Shown here piece by piece: positions 34,670 to 43,539 of a DNA stretch of 64,000 nucleotides. The DNA lies in contig CAZOJI010000018.1 in assembly GCA_964580055.1 (NCBI GenBank), forward strand, positions 16,283 through 80,282, written 5' to 3'. This DNA comes from JBDGYW01 sp964580055. GTDB lineage: Bacteria; Gemmatimonadota; Gemmatimonadetes; Gemmatimonadales; GWC2-71-9. How positions within the stretch are numbered: position 1 is the first letter of the stretch; every line of letters begins with the position of its first letter. Position numbers and translations under genes: made by a program. The notes under the pieces were generated by a model. The model did not search any database. It was not told the origin of the DNA and worked only from the letters and a program-made list of their open reading frames with translations.

Positions 34670-36878
34670 CCCATCTCGCGGATAACCCGCCCGTACCTTT
34701 GGGGTAGTCGATACGGTTGTGGCGGGCCCCTTCGTACACGCGCAGGAACTCTATCTTTACGCGCGCCAATTGCGCCATGGTCAGAGGAGCGTCGTCCAAC
34801 TGACCGGCGTCTATCCGTTGGCGTACCAGATGATCGATGGCATCGCGCAGATTCTCAGCGGACTGATCCTCGAGAACACGGAGCGCCGCCTCAACTCCGT
34901 CTGCGAGCATCGCCACCGCTGTTTCCACGGTCTGCGGTTTCGGACCAGGATACCGAAAGTTTCCGGGCTCTACCTCAGATCCCCCACCCTTGCTGATCGC
35001 TCGATCGAGAAAATAGCTTATCACCATGGTGCCATGGTGCTCTGCGATGAAAGCAGTGACCGCGTCGGGAAGGCGGTGTTCTTTCGCGAGCGCGATGCCT
35101 TCCTTGACGTGGTTCCTGATCATTGCGGCAGACACCTCCGGCTTGAGCTTGTCGTGGGGATTAACTCCCGGAGTCTGGTTCTCCACGAAGAACTGCGGTT
35201 TTTTGAGCTTCCCGATATCGTGATAGTAACAACCCACCCTCGCCAGCAGGCCGTTGGCCCCGATGGCATTGGAGGCGGCTTCACACATGTTGGCCAAAGC
35301 AAGACTGTGCGCGTAGGTTCCCGGCACCTCCGTGGCCAAGCGGCGCAACAGCGGACGTGCCGGATCCGACAACTCGAGAAGCGTGAGTTCGGTGGTGGTA
35401 CCCGCCATCCACTCGAACAGCGGCAGCGTGATCGTCACCAATGCCGCACAAATCAGCGCGTTCAGACCGCCGACAGCAGCGGTTGAACCCGCCGTTGAAA
35501 GAACCTCGACAATATCCTGCTCCACCTGGAGTCCCACGGTGAGACCGACAAGCAGGAAGGCCGCCGCAACGACGACCGCAGAAACCAGCAACTGATTGCG
35601 ACGCCGGACGGTTCGGACGCTCAACGCCGCGGCGACGCCACCGACCAAGGCCACGAAAAGGGCATCCGTTCCACTGTAGGCGGCCTGGGATCCGAGCAAC
35701 ACCGCCAAGACCATCGCGCTCACCATGGCGATGCGACCGCCAAACAGGACCGTCATGAGCATCGCCGCAAACGGGATCGGTATCAGTTCGGGGGCCGGTA
35801 TGGACAAGAAGCGCACGGCTGCCGCAGCCCCAACGATCACGAGTCCAAATAGAAGCGACATCACGCTCATTTGCCTGAGCGAGGCGTAGGTGTCCGGCAA
35901 GAAGAGCATCAACAGGACCCAGAACAGCGCCAGCACCAGTGCGTTGCTCAGGATCTTTCCCAGGGTCCCCAACAGGTCCGTTCTCGTCAAACCCCGCGCA
36001 ATCTGTTGATTGCGCAATGCCGTGAGCCGAGCATGTATCTCCTCCGTCACGAGTTCGTTGGCGTCGACGATTCTTTCGTTTTCACGAACGACGTAACGAA
36101 TTGGATTGACGTCGGCGCGTGCCTCGGCTCGAAGCGAATCCGTAGCTGCGCGGTTCTCCTCGAGAGTGGGCTGGAAGACGCTCTGGAGGATGGCACGCAG
36201 CAGCCGCCCCCCCAACTGCGAATTGGGGCCGGGCGACACTTCCTCCATTGCCTGCATGAACCTCTCGAAGTCATAGACCGAGTCACGCGACACGACATTC
36301 TCCGTGGTCGCATCCCGAACCACCAGGATCAGCGGGCTTGCTTCTCTCACCGAGAATGACACGTCGGGTACTCCCCGCGAGAGGTGTTCCTCGATCATCA
36401 CGTTGACAGCTCGACGCAAAGCTCTCAAACGGTCGGCATTCAGTAGATAATCGGCCTCTTCGGGCGTGAGGTCTCGCTCGCGGATCCCGAATACCCGTGC
36501 TCTCCGAATCAGATCGGCAGGGGAAACTGCGCTGTCGAGCGCGGCGAACAGAGCGTTTGCGTTTTGTCGAACCGAGTCGAGCACATCGTGTCGATACTCG
36601 TAGACAGGTATCACCGCTCGCTCCCACATATCCCGCTCTCGTTCGAGATCGTCTGGGCTCTTCAGTACCGCGAACTCGAAGGGAGCAATGACCTCTTCCG
36701 CTGCGATCTCCCCTACCTCATAGGAATCGGAGCCACCCGGCGCGGGAAAGAGCAAATAGGTGAGCAGGGAAAGAGCGAGCAGCAACCCCCAGCGGAACCC
36801 GTGTCCCGCGATGACCCCGGGGCGCTCGTTGAGCTCGATATCGAAGTTGACACCCGACTTCCGCGACTCGAGACTCAT
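34650..36878 (-). CDS. 7TM-HDIG family membrane HD phosphohydrolase
   Basis: About 742 residues: N-terminal membrane helix, a large extracytoplasmic 7TMR-HDED region (about 50-310), seven transmembrane helices (about 320-500), and a cytoplasmic HD domain with GTYAHSLALANMCEAA, GCYYHDIGKLKKPQFF and FIAEHHGTMVISYF carrying the metal ligands. In Firmicutes such proteins (PgpH) hydrolyse c-di-AMP; whether this organism makes c-di-AMP cannot be told here. ATG 36878 overlaps the phoH stop (ATGA). Upstream codons of the open frame look non-family. Confidence 0.92.
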   Translation of the reverse strand: MSLESRKSGVNFDIELNERPGVIAGHGFRWGLLLALSLLTYLLFPAPGGSDSYEVGEIAAEEVIAPFEFAVLKSPDDLERERDMWERAVIPVYEYRHDVLDSVRQNANALFAALDSAVSPADLIRRARVFGIRERDLTPEEADYLLNADRLRALRRAVNVMIEEHLSRGVPDVSFSVREASPLILVVRDATTENVVSRDSVYDFERFMQAMEEVSPGPNSQLGGRLLRAILQSVFQPTLEENRAATDSLRAEARADVNPIRYVVRENERIVDANELVTEEIHARLTALRNQQIARGLTRTDLLGTLGKILSNALVLALFWVLLMLFLPDTYASLRQMSVMSLLFGLVIVGAAAAVRFLSIPAPELIPIPFAAMLMTVLFGGRIAMVSAMVLAVLLGSQAAYSGTDALFVALVGGVAAALSVRTVRRRNQLLVSAVVVAAAFLLVGLTVGLQVEQDIVEVLSTAGSTAAVGGLNALICAALVTITLPLFEWMAGTTTELTLLELSDPARPLLRRLATEVPGTYAHSLALANMCEAASNAIGANGLLARVGCYYHDIGKLKKPQFFVENQTPGVNPHDKLKPEVSAAMIRNHVKEGIALAKEHRLPDAVTAFIAEHHGTMVISYFLDRAISKGGGSEVEPGNFRYPGPKPQTVETAVAMLADGVEAALRVLEDQSAENLRDAIDHLVRQRIDAGQLDDAPLTMAQLARVKIEFLRVYEGARHNRIDYPKGTGGLSARWDAGSDA

Positions 36879-37828
36879 CCGCCCTGGTCCTCCGCGTAGG
36901 CTCGTATGATCTCCCGCACCAGTCGATGGCGGACCACGTCGCCCTCGTCCAAGTAGCAGAAAGCTACTCCTTCTATTCCGGGCAGAATGCGCTCCACGTG
37001 GACAAGGCCCGACTCCTCTCTGCTGGGTAGATCGATCTGGGTCTTGTCCCCAATGATCACCGCGCGGGAATTGAGCCCCAGGCGCGTCAAACACATCTTC
37101 ATCTGGCCGCCGGTGACGTTTTGCGCCTCGTCAATGATCACGAAGGCATCGGCGAGCGTGCGCCCCCGCATGTAACCGATCGGAGCAATCTCGATAGTCC
37201 GAGCGTCCAGGGCCTTCTGAACCTTTACGGCAGGCATCATCACCTCGAGCGCGTCGTAGAGGGGCCGAAGGTAAGGATCAACCTTTGCCTGCAAATCGCC
37301 CGGCAAGAACCCTAAGCGCTCGCCTGCCTCGACGGCGGGCCGAGCGAGCACGAGACGTTGTACACGCTTTCTCGAGAGCGCCTCAACGCCCATCGCTACC
37401 GCCAGATAGGTCTTGCCGGTTCCGGCTGGACCGATACCAATGACGATCTCGTTTTCGCGCATCGCTTCTACATATGCGCGCTGGCCCGGGCTCTTCGGCT
37501 GAATGATCTTGCGAGTGCCGGGCAAGACGATTTTCGCGTTGCCGTTCTCACCAACGGCAGCCGTACTGTCGGGATCGTCCGCCAGCCGCCTCACGTCGTC
37601 GGAAGTGATAGCTTCGCCGCCTCTGGCCTGGTCGATCAGGACGCTCACTAGCTTCGAGGCGTGCTCAACCGCCTCGATATCACCTGCCAAGGTAACGAAA
37701 TCGCCGCGCAACGAAACTCGCACACCGGTTGCCTGCTCCAACTCCAAAAGGTTCGCATCGTTAACCCCGGCCAATGTCAGCATGTCGGCGCCCTCAGCGG
37801 ACAGCCTGTGCGTAATCTCTTCGCTCAC
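36875..37828 (-). CDS. PhoH family ATPase
   Basis: A 317-residue protein with an N-terminal KH-like RNA-binding region (LTLAGVNDANLLELEQATG, VSLRGDFVTLAG), then the PhoH ATPase core: PKSPGQRAYVEAMRE, Walker A GIGPAGTGKTYLA, LARPAVEAGERLGFLPGD and DEAQNVTGGQMKMCLTRLG. These PhoH-like (PhoL/YbeZ) proteins partner with YbeY in rRNA maturation, and ybeY lies two genes downstream. GTG at 37828 overlapping the aspS stop is preferred to the longer open frame. Confidence 0.93.
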   Translation of the reverse strand: MSEEITHRLSAEGADMLTLAGVNDANLLELEQATGVRVSLRGDFVTLAGDIEAVEHASKLVSVLIDQARGGEAITSDDVRRLADDPDSTAAVGENGNAKIVLPGTRKIIQPKSPGQRAYVEAMRENEIVIGIGPAGTGKTYLAVAMGVEALSRKRVQRLVLARPAVEAGERLGFLPGDLQAKVDPYLRPLYDALEVMMPAVKVQKALDARTIEIAPIGYMRGRTLADAFVIIDEAQNVTGGQMKMCLTRLGLNSRAVIIGDKTQIDLPSREESGLVHVERILPGIEGVAFCYLDEGDVVRHRLVREIIRAYAEDQGG

Positions 37829-39579
37829 GGAACTCGCTTGGCAAGGCCCAGGTCGCTCAACTCTGCCGGGTCCACGGCGCACGGAGCATCCTCGAAAAGC
37901 GCACGCGCAGCAGTAGTCTTTGGAAACGCGATAACGTCTCTGATGCTTTCCGCTCCGGCGAGTAACATGGCCACGCGGTCAAAACCGATGGCGCACCCTC
38001 CGTGCGGCGGAGCCCCGGCCCTTAGTCCCGTCAGCAGGAAGCCGAATCGGTCCTCTGCATCTTCGCGTGAGATTCCCATGACTCCCAGCACCCGAAGCTG
38101 CAGCTCGGCGTCGGTTATCCGGATCGATCCACTCCCCAGCTCCACTCCATTGTAGACGATGTCATAATGCTGTGCACGCACCCGAGCGTAATCCTCTGCG
38201 GCCAGGGCTTCGAGATCATCGGTGCGCGGTGCCGTGAAGGGATGGTGGGCAAAGATCCAGTTGCCCGTTTCCAGGTCGCGCTCGAACAGGGGGAAGTCCT
38301 CGATCCATGCAAAAGCATGGTTCGACTGTGGCAACACGTCCAACATCTGTATTGCGCGTCGTCGCACTCTGTCGAGTGCTGGCGAAACGACGGCATCAGG
38401 ACCCGCTGTTGCAACGAGGAGATCGCCGTCCGCCAACTCTGCGAGGTCCGCCGAGATACCCTGCAGTTTTGAAAGGGGGCCGGAGAAGGAATCGCCGGTT
38501 CGTTTCAGAGTCGCGAGCCCCCCGCAACCTGAGTCCTTCGCGACCTGGGCGAGCTGGTCGATGGATTTTCGAGAAAGCCGCGCACCACTGTGGATCCGTA
38601 TGCCTCTTACCCTCTCACCTCTGTCGATAGCCTCCTCGAATGCCTGGAATCCGCGGCCACTCACCATTTCGCCAAGGTCGGCGATAACAAACCCGAAGCG
38701 CAGATCCGGCTTGTCAGTGCCATAACGCTCCATCGCTTCCGCGTATCGCATTCGTCTGAAAGGCGCCGTAACCTGGTGACCGGCCTCGTCCCATAGCGCT
38801 ACCAGGACCGACTCGACCGCCGCGTAGATATCTTCGGGGGACACGAACGAAGCCTCGAGATCGATCTGAGTGAACTCAGGCTGCCGATCCGCCCTCAAGT
38901 CTTCGTCTCGAAAGCAGCGCGCCAACTGGAAGTAGCGATCCAGCCCCGAAACCATCAACAACTGTTTATAGATCTGCGGTGACTGCGGTAGCGCGTAGAA
39001 TTGACCGGGGTGCACACTCGAAGGCACCAGATAGTCCCGCGCCCCCTCAGGCGTTGGCCGGGTCAATATCGGGGTCTCGACCTCGTAGAACTCGTGCTCC
39101 GTTAGTACAGCCCTGGTGCGCTGTAGTAGTCGATGTCTCAAAGCCAGATTGCGGATCATCTCCGGCCGGCGGAGATCGAGATGACGGTGTTGTAGCCTCA
39201 ACTCCTCTGCCGGCGGCTCTTCGCCCTTGGTGCGCCACACCGGAATCGGCGGCGTAGCTCCCGGGCCCACAACGTGGAGGTCAGTCCCCCTGACCTCCAC
39301 GTCTCCCGTCGGCATTTCGGGGTTTCGAGCGTCAGGAGGCCTGAGCGTAACGACGCCGGTGACCAGTACCACGGATTCCGAGCCGACTGTCGTCGCCTTC
39401 TCGAGTACGTCCTCCGAAGTCCAATCTGGGCCGAATGAAACCTGGACGAGCCCATCACGATCACGCAGGTCGAAAAACACCAGACCCCCGAGATCCCTGC
39501 GGCGATGCAACCAGCCACCGAGGCGTACCTCCAGGCCCTCATGATTGCCGCGCAGCGATCCGCACAGATGGCTGCGCAT
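37825..39579 (-). CDS. aspS: Aspartyl-tRNA synthetase
   Basis: A class II synthetase of about 584 residues: OB-fold anticodon-binding domain at the N terminus (GWLHRRRDLGGLVFFDLRDR), motif 2 in FRDEDLRADRQPEFTQID, a bacterial GAD insertion (about 290-410), and motif 3 near PPHGGCAIGFDRVAML. It charges tRNA-Asp, possibly also tRNA-Asn. ATG at 39579 gives the usual bacterial opening (MRSHLCGSL) and is chosen over ATG at 39594. A GATAAT hexamer lies at 39602-39597, only a short distance upstream, so the leader may be very short. It heads the long coupled operon. Confidence 0.95.
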   Translation of the reverse strand: MRSHLCGSLRGNHEGLEVRLGGWLHRRRDLGGLVFFDLRDRDGLVQVSFGPDWTSEDVLEKATTVGSESVVLVTGVVTLRPPDARNPEMPTGDVEVRGTDLHVVGPGATPPIPVWRTKGEEPPAEELRLQHRHLDLRRPEMIRNLALRHRLLQRTRAVLTEHEFYEVETPILTRPTPEGARDYLVPSSVHPGQFYALPQSPQIYKQLLMVSGLDRYFQLARCFRDEDLRADRQPEFTQIDLEASFVSPEDIYAAVESVLVALWDEAGHQVTAPFRRMRYAEAMERYGTDKPDLRFGFVIADLGEMVSGRGFQAFEEAIDRGERVRGIRIHSGARLSRKSIDQLAQVAKDSGCGGLATLKRTGDSFSGPLSKLQGISADLAELADGDLLVATAGPDAVVSPALDRVRRRAIQMLDVLPQSNHAFAWIEDFPLFERDLETGNWIFAHHPFTAPRTDDLEALAAEDYARVRAQHYDIVYNGVELGSGSIRITDAELQLRVLGVMGISREDAEDRFGFLLTGLRAGAPPHGGCAIGFDRVAMLLAGAESIRDVIAFPKTTAARALFEDAPCAVDPAELSDLGLAKRVP

Positions 39580-39806
39580 TGCCGTGGCACTCATCTATTA
39601 TCGCCCGGCAATTGGGTAAATACGCTGACAATCCGAATAGTGAGGCTCCTTACAACAAGTGGCAAAAGCAAACTCGGCTCGGCGACAACCCGAGGAGGGG
39701 CTGCCTCCGAGCCGGACCCAACGCGACTTGCACAACATAACGCCCTCGTTGACGCCGCATCAAGACGCAGCTTGACAGCCAGATTCGCCGCCGCGAACCT
39801 TCCGTG

Positions 39807-40703
39807 ATGCGCACGGCACTCTTCCTGATCGCATTGAATCTGTTCGGCTGTCAACTGGTCTGCCAGGCACCGCGATCCGCAAACCTGTGGCGTGTCACTG
39901 CCGCGGCTCTAACCGAACCTCCTGCTCTCCAATACGGCCCGACGGGGGCCGCCTGGAATCCTGCTGCGGAAGTGCGGCCATCGGAGCTCGCGGCGGCCAT
40001 CGACTTTTTGCAGACCCCGAACGTCATCGGGCTGTCCAGCGTTCTCTTTGGAGCAACACGGGCAGTCGGCACGAATGGCAGGATTGGTGTAGTTGGCGGG
40101 AGAACCGAGGTTCGCGATCTCGTGAGGACCACGAGTTCGCCGACGAGCCAGGGAAGCATCCCGGTATTCGAGCAGTTCCTCGGTGCCACCTGGAAATACG
40201 CAATCAGTCGCTTTGCCCTTGGCGGTTCGTTGATGCTGCACCACGAGCGTTTCGACTACGAACGTGACCATGGTTTCACGATGGATTTCGGGGTGCGGTA
40301 TCGTGCGTCCTCCCGAGTCGCAATCGCCGCGGCCACCCACTTCCTACCCATAGAGCTGAGCGGCCGTGAAGCCACCGACTACTACGCCGGATTCGAATAC
40401 CTGGCGGCACCGCATTTCTCAATCGGTAGCGTGGCCGCGAGTCTTGCAATCCGCTATGGAGTCACGTACAGTGCCGCGGAGCGGTGGGACCACATGCTGA
40501 GCGGGGGCCTGGACATCGGTGGGCACTTCGGAGTGGACGCGAGCCTGGTGCGTGAAGCCGGTATCGAGTCGGCCGGATGGCGGCCCGCCGTCTCTGCATC
40601 CGTCCTTTTGGGCAGATATCGACTCGGAATGGCCAGGAGCAGCGGCCTCAACGAGCTCGGTGCCACGTACCGAATCGGTCTCGATGTTGTCGTGTTTCAG
40701 TGA
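39807..40703 (+). CDS. Predicted outer-membrane beta-barrel protein
   Basis: About 298 residues with a signal peptide (MRTALFLIALNLFGCQLVC, cleavage or lipidation near the cysteines) and a mature part made of alternating amphipathic strands with Gly/Ala-rich turns, e.g. FALGGSLMLHHERFDYERD and FTMDFGVRYRASSRVAIA, and an aromatic last residue region DVVVFQ typical of barrel C termini. The early PPALQYGPTGAAWNPAA segment resembles PorV/FadL-like plug regions. Its stop overlaps the rlmN start (GTGA), an unusual pairing. The cargo is unknown. A GTG one codon upstream (39804) is an alternative start. Confidence 0.6.
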   Translation: MRTALFLIALNLFGCQLVCQAPRSANLWRVTAAALTEPPALQYGPTGAAWNPAAEVRPSELAAAIDFLQTPNVIGLSSVLFGATRAVGTNGRIGVVGGRTEVRDLVRTTSSPTSQGSIPVFEQFLGATWKYAISRFALGGSLMLHHERFDYERDHGFTMDFGVRYRASSRVAIAAATHFLPIELSGREATDYYAGFEYLAAPHFSIGSVAASLAIRYGVTYSAAERWDHMLSGGLDIGGHFGVDASLVREAGIESAGWRPAVSASVLLGRYRLGMARSSGLNELGATYRIGLDVVVFQ

Positions 40704-41761
40704 ATATCCTGGATCAGACTCCCGAAAACGCCGAACGTATGATCGCTGACTGGGCTGCGCAGCGCGGCTTGCCCGCGTACCGGACACGTCAGATACTCCC
40801 CAGATTGTGGCAGCGGCCAGCGGGCTCCTGGCAACAATGTTCCGATCTTCCCAAGGATTTGATTGCCGCATTGGAAACAGCGTTTCCGCTTTACCGCCTC
40901 AATCAGAAGGACATTCGCGAATCGACCGACGGCACCGTCAAGTATCTCTGGGAAATGAGGGACGGTGCGACAGTGGAGTCGGTGATCATTCCCGAGCGAC
41001 GTCGCAAGACCCTCTGTATCTCATCCCAAGTCGGGTGCGTATTTGGGTGTTCGTTCTGCGCCACTGGGAAGATGGGCTTCATACGGAACCTCGATCCCTG
41101 GGAGATCGCGACTCAGGTGCGTGAACTCGCAATCGGCAAGAGCGGCGAGAGTGTCGGAAACGTTGTCTTCATGGGTATGGGCGAGCCTTTACACAATTGG
41201 GCATCCGTCGATGTTGCACTCAGTATTCTGAACGACTCCAGGGGTATGGGCATAGGTGCCCGGCGCATTTGTGTCAGCACTGTGGGTATCGTACCCAAGC
41301 TGAAGAAGCTCGCCAAACGTCCCGAGCAGTTCCGCCTCGCGGTTTCGCTTCACTCGCCATTTGGAGAGCGGCGGAGTCAACTGATGCCTGTCGAGCGCAG
41401 CTACCCGCTGGCGGATGTTCTTGGCACCCTGAGGGACTTTTCGCGCCGCATTACCTTCGAGTATGCATTGATCAAGGGATTCAACGACCGGAGAATCGAT
41501 CTCGAAGAACTCGCCGCAATCGCCAAACCCATCGGAGCTTTCGTCAATCTGCTGCCACTGCACCCTGTCGGAGAAGAGCGATTTCGTTCACCCTCGCATC
41601 GCGAGATTCAAAGCTTCGCCTCGGGCCTGCGCAGCCTCGGAGTCACCGTCAGTGTGAGGCGCAGCCGTGGTCTGGACATAAACGCCGCGTGCGGCCAGTT
41701 ATGGTCTGACGTCGTGCGTTCCGGCAAGGTCGCGCCCAAGCAAGACCGTGATATCCAGTAG
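40700..41761 (+). CDS. rlmN: Dual-specificity 23S rRNA/tRNA adenine-C2 methyltransferase RlmN
   Basis: A 353-residue radical SAM enzyme. It has the N-terminal HhH-like domain (DWAAQRGLPAYRTRQILPRL), the cluster motif CVFGCSFCATGKMGF (CxxxCxxC), NVVFMGMGEPLHNW, CVSTVGIVPKL, and a C-terminal region with the conserved late Cys (INAACGQL). It methylates A2503 of 23S rRNA and A37 of some tRNAs. GTG at 40700 overlaps the upstream barrel gene's stop; the open frame further upstream is antisense-like filler. Its last 63 bases overlap the convergent LytR_C gene. Confidence 0.94.
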   Translation: MNILDQTPENAERMIADWAAQRGLPAYRTRQILPRLWQRPAGSWQQCSDLPKDLIAALETAFPLYRLNQKDIRESTDGTVKYLWEMRDGATVESVIIPERRRKTLCISSQVGCVFGCSFCATGKMGFIRNLDPWEIATQVRELAIGKSGESVGNVVFMGMGEPLHNWASVDVALSILNDSRGMGIGARRICVSTVGIVPKLKKLAKRPEQFRLAVSLHSPFGERRSQLMPVERSYPLADVLGTLRDFSRRITFEYALIKGFNDRRIDLEELAAIAKPIGAFVNLLPLHPVGEERFRSPSHREIQSFASGLRSLGVTVSVRRSRGLDINAACGQLWSDVVRSGKVAPKQDRDIQ

Positions 41762-42121
41762 GAGCGAGGAGTCCGTTTCCACCAATACGCGCCCGGCTGT
41801 CAGTGCTTCGAGGACCGGCGTGGCCACAGTGGAGTCTCCGCGACGCACGACGATCAGAGTTGAATCAAGGTCGTCTTCGCGCGCCGTTCCGAAATAAACG
41901 ACGTCGATCCCGGCCCTTCGGAGTACACCGGTCGTTCTCCGAGCCAACCCGTCCACGCGCGTCGCATTCAGCACTTCCACCTGGAGGTCGACATTCTCGC
42001 CAGGTATCGGAAGCGTTCGCGGCGGAGCCTCTCTTGGTCGTGACAGCCACAAAGCAATCAAGGCTGCCAGCGTCAGGAGTGCCCCGAAACCTATCGAAAC
42101 CCGCCGACGAGGGAGTTCCAA
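41699..42121 (-). CDS. LytR_C (LytR/CpsA/Psr C-terminal) domain protein
   Basis: A 140-residue protein with one N-terminal transmembrane helix (about residues 9-26) and an extracytoplasmic LytR_C domain: LQVEVLNATRVDGLARRTTG, then IDVVYFGTAREDDLDSTLIV. The domain occurs alone or fused to cell-wall glycopolymer ligases; its role is uncharacterised. The TTG start at 42121 lies inside the end of yqeK (31-base overlap). The stop lies inside the convergent rlmN gene. No ligase domain is present. Confidence 0.82.
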   Translation of the reverse strand: MELPRRRVSIGFGALLTLAALIALWLSRPREAPPRTLPIPGENVDLQVEVLNATRVDGLARRTTGVLRRAGIDVVYFGTAREDDLDSTLIVVRRGDSTVATPVLEALTAGRVLVETDSSLLLDITVLLGRDLAGTHDVRP

Positions 42122-42669
42122 AACTCGGTCGTCTCCTTCAACAGCGGGAGTTCATGAAAAATAGCGTCGGTCAGACGCTCAGCCGCTACGGCGAGGAGCA
42201 CGCCCTCCAGATCGGCGGGCACCCTGCGGGATAGTCGCTCATGGTACGCGCTATGAAAGCTCCTGCCACCCTCGAGGTAGTCTGCCAGGAAGAGGATCTT
42301 ACCTACCGTCTCCCAATGAGCATAACCTACACTATGGTACCGGACGGCGTCGAGCACGCCCGAGTCTCTCTCACCCAGCTTCTCAGCCATCGCCGCCGCC
42401 GCAGGACCATGCCTGAGCGCAGGTACGTTCCACCACTCGGCCGCCAGTTCGTTCAACACGGAGACCGGCGCGTCTTTGAGTGAGTCATGAAGCACGACAG
42501 CCTTGTGCCACCTGGCACGTTCGGAATCCGGTACCGCCATCTCTTCAGCCCAAGCTGACACCAATCTCGCAACGCCATCCACATGGGCGCGACGCGATTC
42601 CTTTATGTGCGCCCATCTAGGAAGCTCGACGGTGGTTTGCTGCATAGCACGCGCTCCCGTGCTACACAT
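42091..42669 (-). CDS. YqeK-like HD-domain hydrolase
   Basis: A 192-residue HD-domain protein: SRRAHVDGVARLVSAWAEEM supplies the first His, AVVLHDSLKD the HD pair, and VRYHSVGYAHWETVGKILFLADYLE the later ligands and the conserved ADY/DxxE block of YqeK. YqeK enzymes are symmetrical Ap4A hydrolases. A usual nadD neighbour is absent; instead it follows panC and overlaps it by eight bases. ATG 42669 with GAAGG upstream is chosen; ATG at 42645 is possible. Confidence 0.87.
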   Translation of the reverse strand: MCSTGARAMQQTTVELPRWAHIKESRRAHVDGVARLVSAWAEEMAVPDSERARWHKAVVLHDSLKDAPVSVLNELAAEWWNVPALRHGPAAAAMAEKLGERDSGVLDAVRYHSVGYAHWETVGKILFLADYLEGGRSFHSAYHERLSRRVPADLEGVLLAVAAERLTDAIFHELPLLKETTEFWNSLVGGFR

Positions 42670-43537
42670 TTACCTTCTCGTCACCGGACAACCCCTCTCC
42701 GATCACTATATTGTCGATTAAACGCGCATTTCCGAGTCGAGCCGCGACCGCCAGTATCGAGTCCTGGCTCGCTGAGTGCACAGTGGAGAGCGTCTCTGAA
42801 TCCACTATCTCGGCGTATTCCAGTTCAACCTGCGGCTCAGTTGTGAGAACCTCATTGAGTCGCGCCAACAGCAGTTTTGGATTGCGGCATCCGTCGACGA
42901 ACCTTTGATGCGCAGCTTCGAGTGCTCGCGACAGAATGGGGGCCGCGCGGCGCTCGCCCGGCTTCAGGTATGCATTACGCGAACTCATTGCGAGGCCATC
43001 ATGTTCCCGAACCGTGGGCGCGACAGCCACGTCGACGGGGAAGTTCAGATCATGAGCCATCCTCCGAATCAGCATTGCCTGCTGGGCGTCCTTTCGCCCA
43101 AACACAGCCACGTCGGGCTCGACTATGTTGAAGAGCTTGGCAACGACAGTGAGCACACCTTCGAAATGACCGGGGCGCCGGGGACCGCAGAGAGAATCGG
43201 CCATTTTTCCGGGGGAAAGGAGTATCTCGGGATCCGACGGGTACAGGGCCGTGACATCGGGAACGAAGACACAATCCACTCCTCGCTCCTCGGCGAGCCG
43301 CCTATCTCGATCGACGTCGCGCGGATAGGTGGCGTAGTCCTCGCCAGGACCGAACTGGATCGGATTGACGAATATGCTCATCACCACGACGTCGGCCGCC
43401 CTTACCGCGTGATCCACGAGCCGCAGGTGGCCTTCATGCAGGTACCCCATAGTTGGCACCAGCGCGATCGTGCGGCCGCTGACGCGAGCGTCTCTCGACC
43501 ATGACCGCATATCAGAGGGGCCGGTGATTTCGAGCAT
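42662..43537 (-). CDS. panC: Pantothenate synthetase
   Basis: A ligase of about 291 residues joining pantoate and beta-alanine with ATP. Visible motifs are VPTMGYLHEGHLRLVD (HIGH-like), SIFVNPIQFGPGEDY, GHFEGVLTVVAKLFNIV, VFGRKDAQQAMLIRRM and DGLAMSSRNAYL (KMSKS-like). ATG at 43537, two bases after the panB stop, gives the normal N terminus; upstream codons are dropped. It forms a panB-panC pair inside a folB-folK-panB-panC-yqeK run. Confidence 0.96.
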   Translation of the reverse strand: MLEITGPSDMRSWSRDARVSGRTIALVPTMGYLHEGHLRLVDHAVRAADVVVMSIFVNPIQFGPGEDYATYPRDVDRDRRLAEERGVDCVFVPDVTALYPSDPEILLSPGKMADSLCGPRRPGHFEGVLTVVAKLFNIVEPDVAVFGRKDAQQAMLIRRMAHDLNFPVDVAVAPTVREHDGLAMSSRNAYLKPGERRAAPILSRALEAAHQRFVDGCRNPKLLLARLNEVLTTEPQVELEYAEIVDSETLSTVHSASQDSILAVAARLGNARLIDNIVIGEGLSGDEKVNV

Positions 43538-43539
43538 TG

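Noticed and set aside
39595..39806. T-box leader for aspS
   Set aside because: A 7-bp stem (39676-39682 with 39717-39723) exists but there is no T-box sequence or specifier loop, and the leader appears very short.
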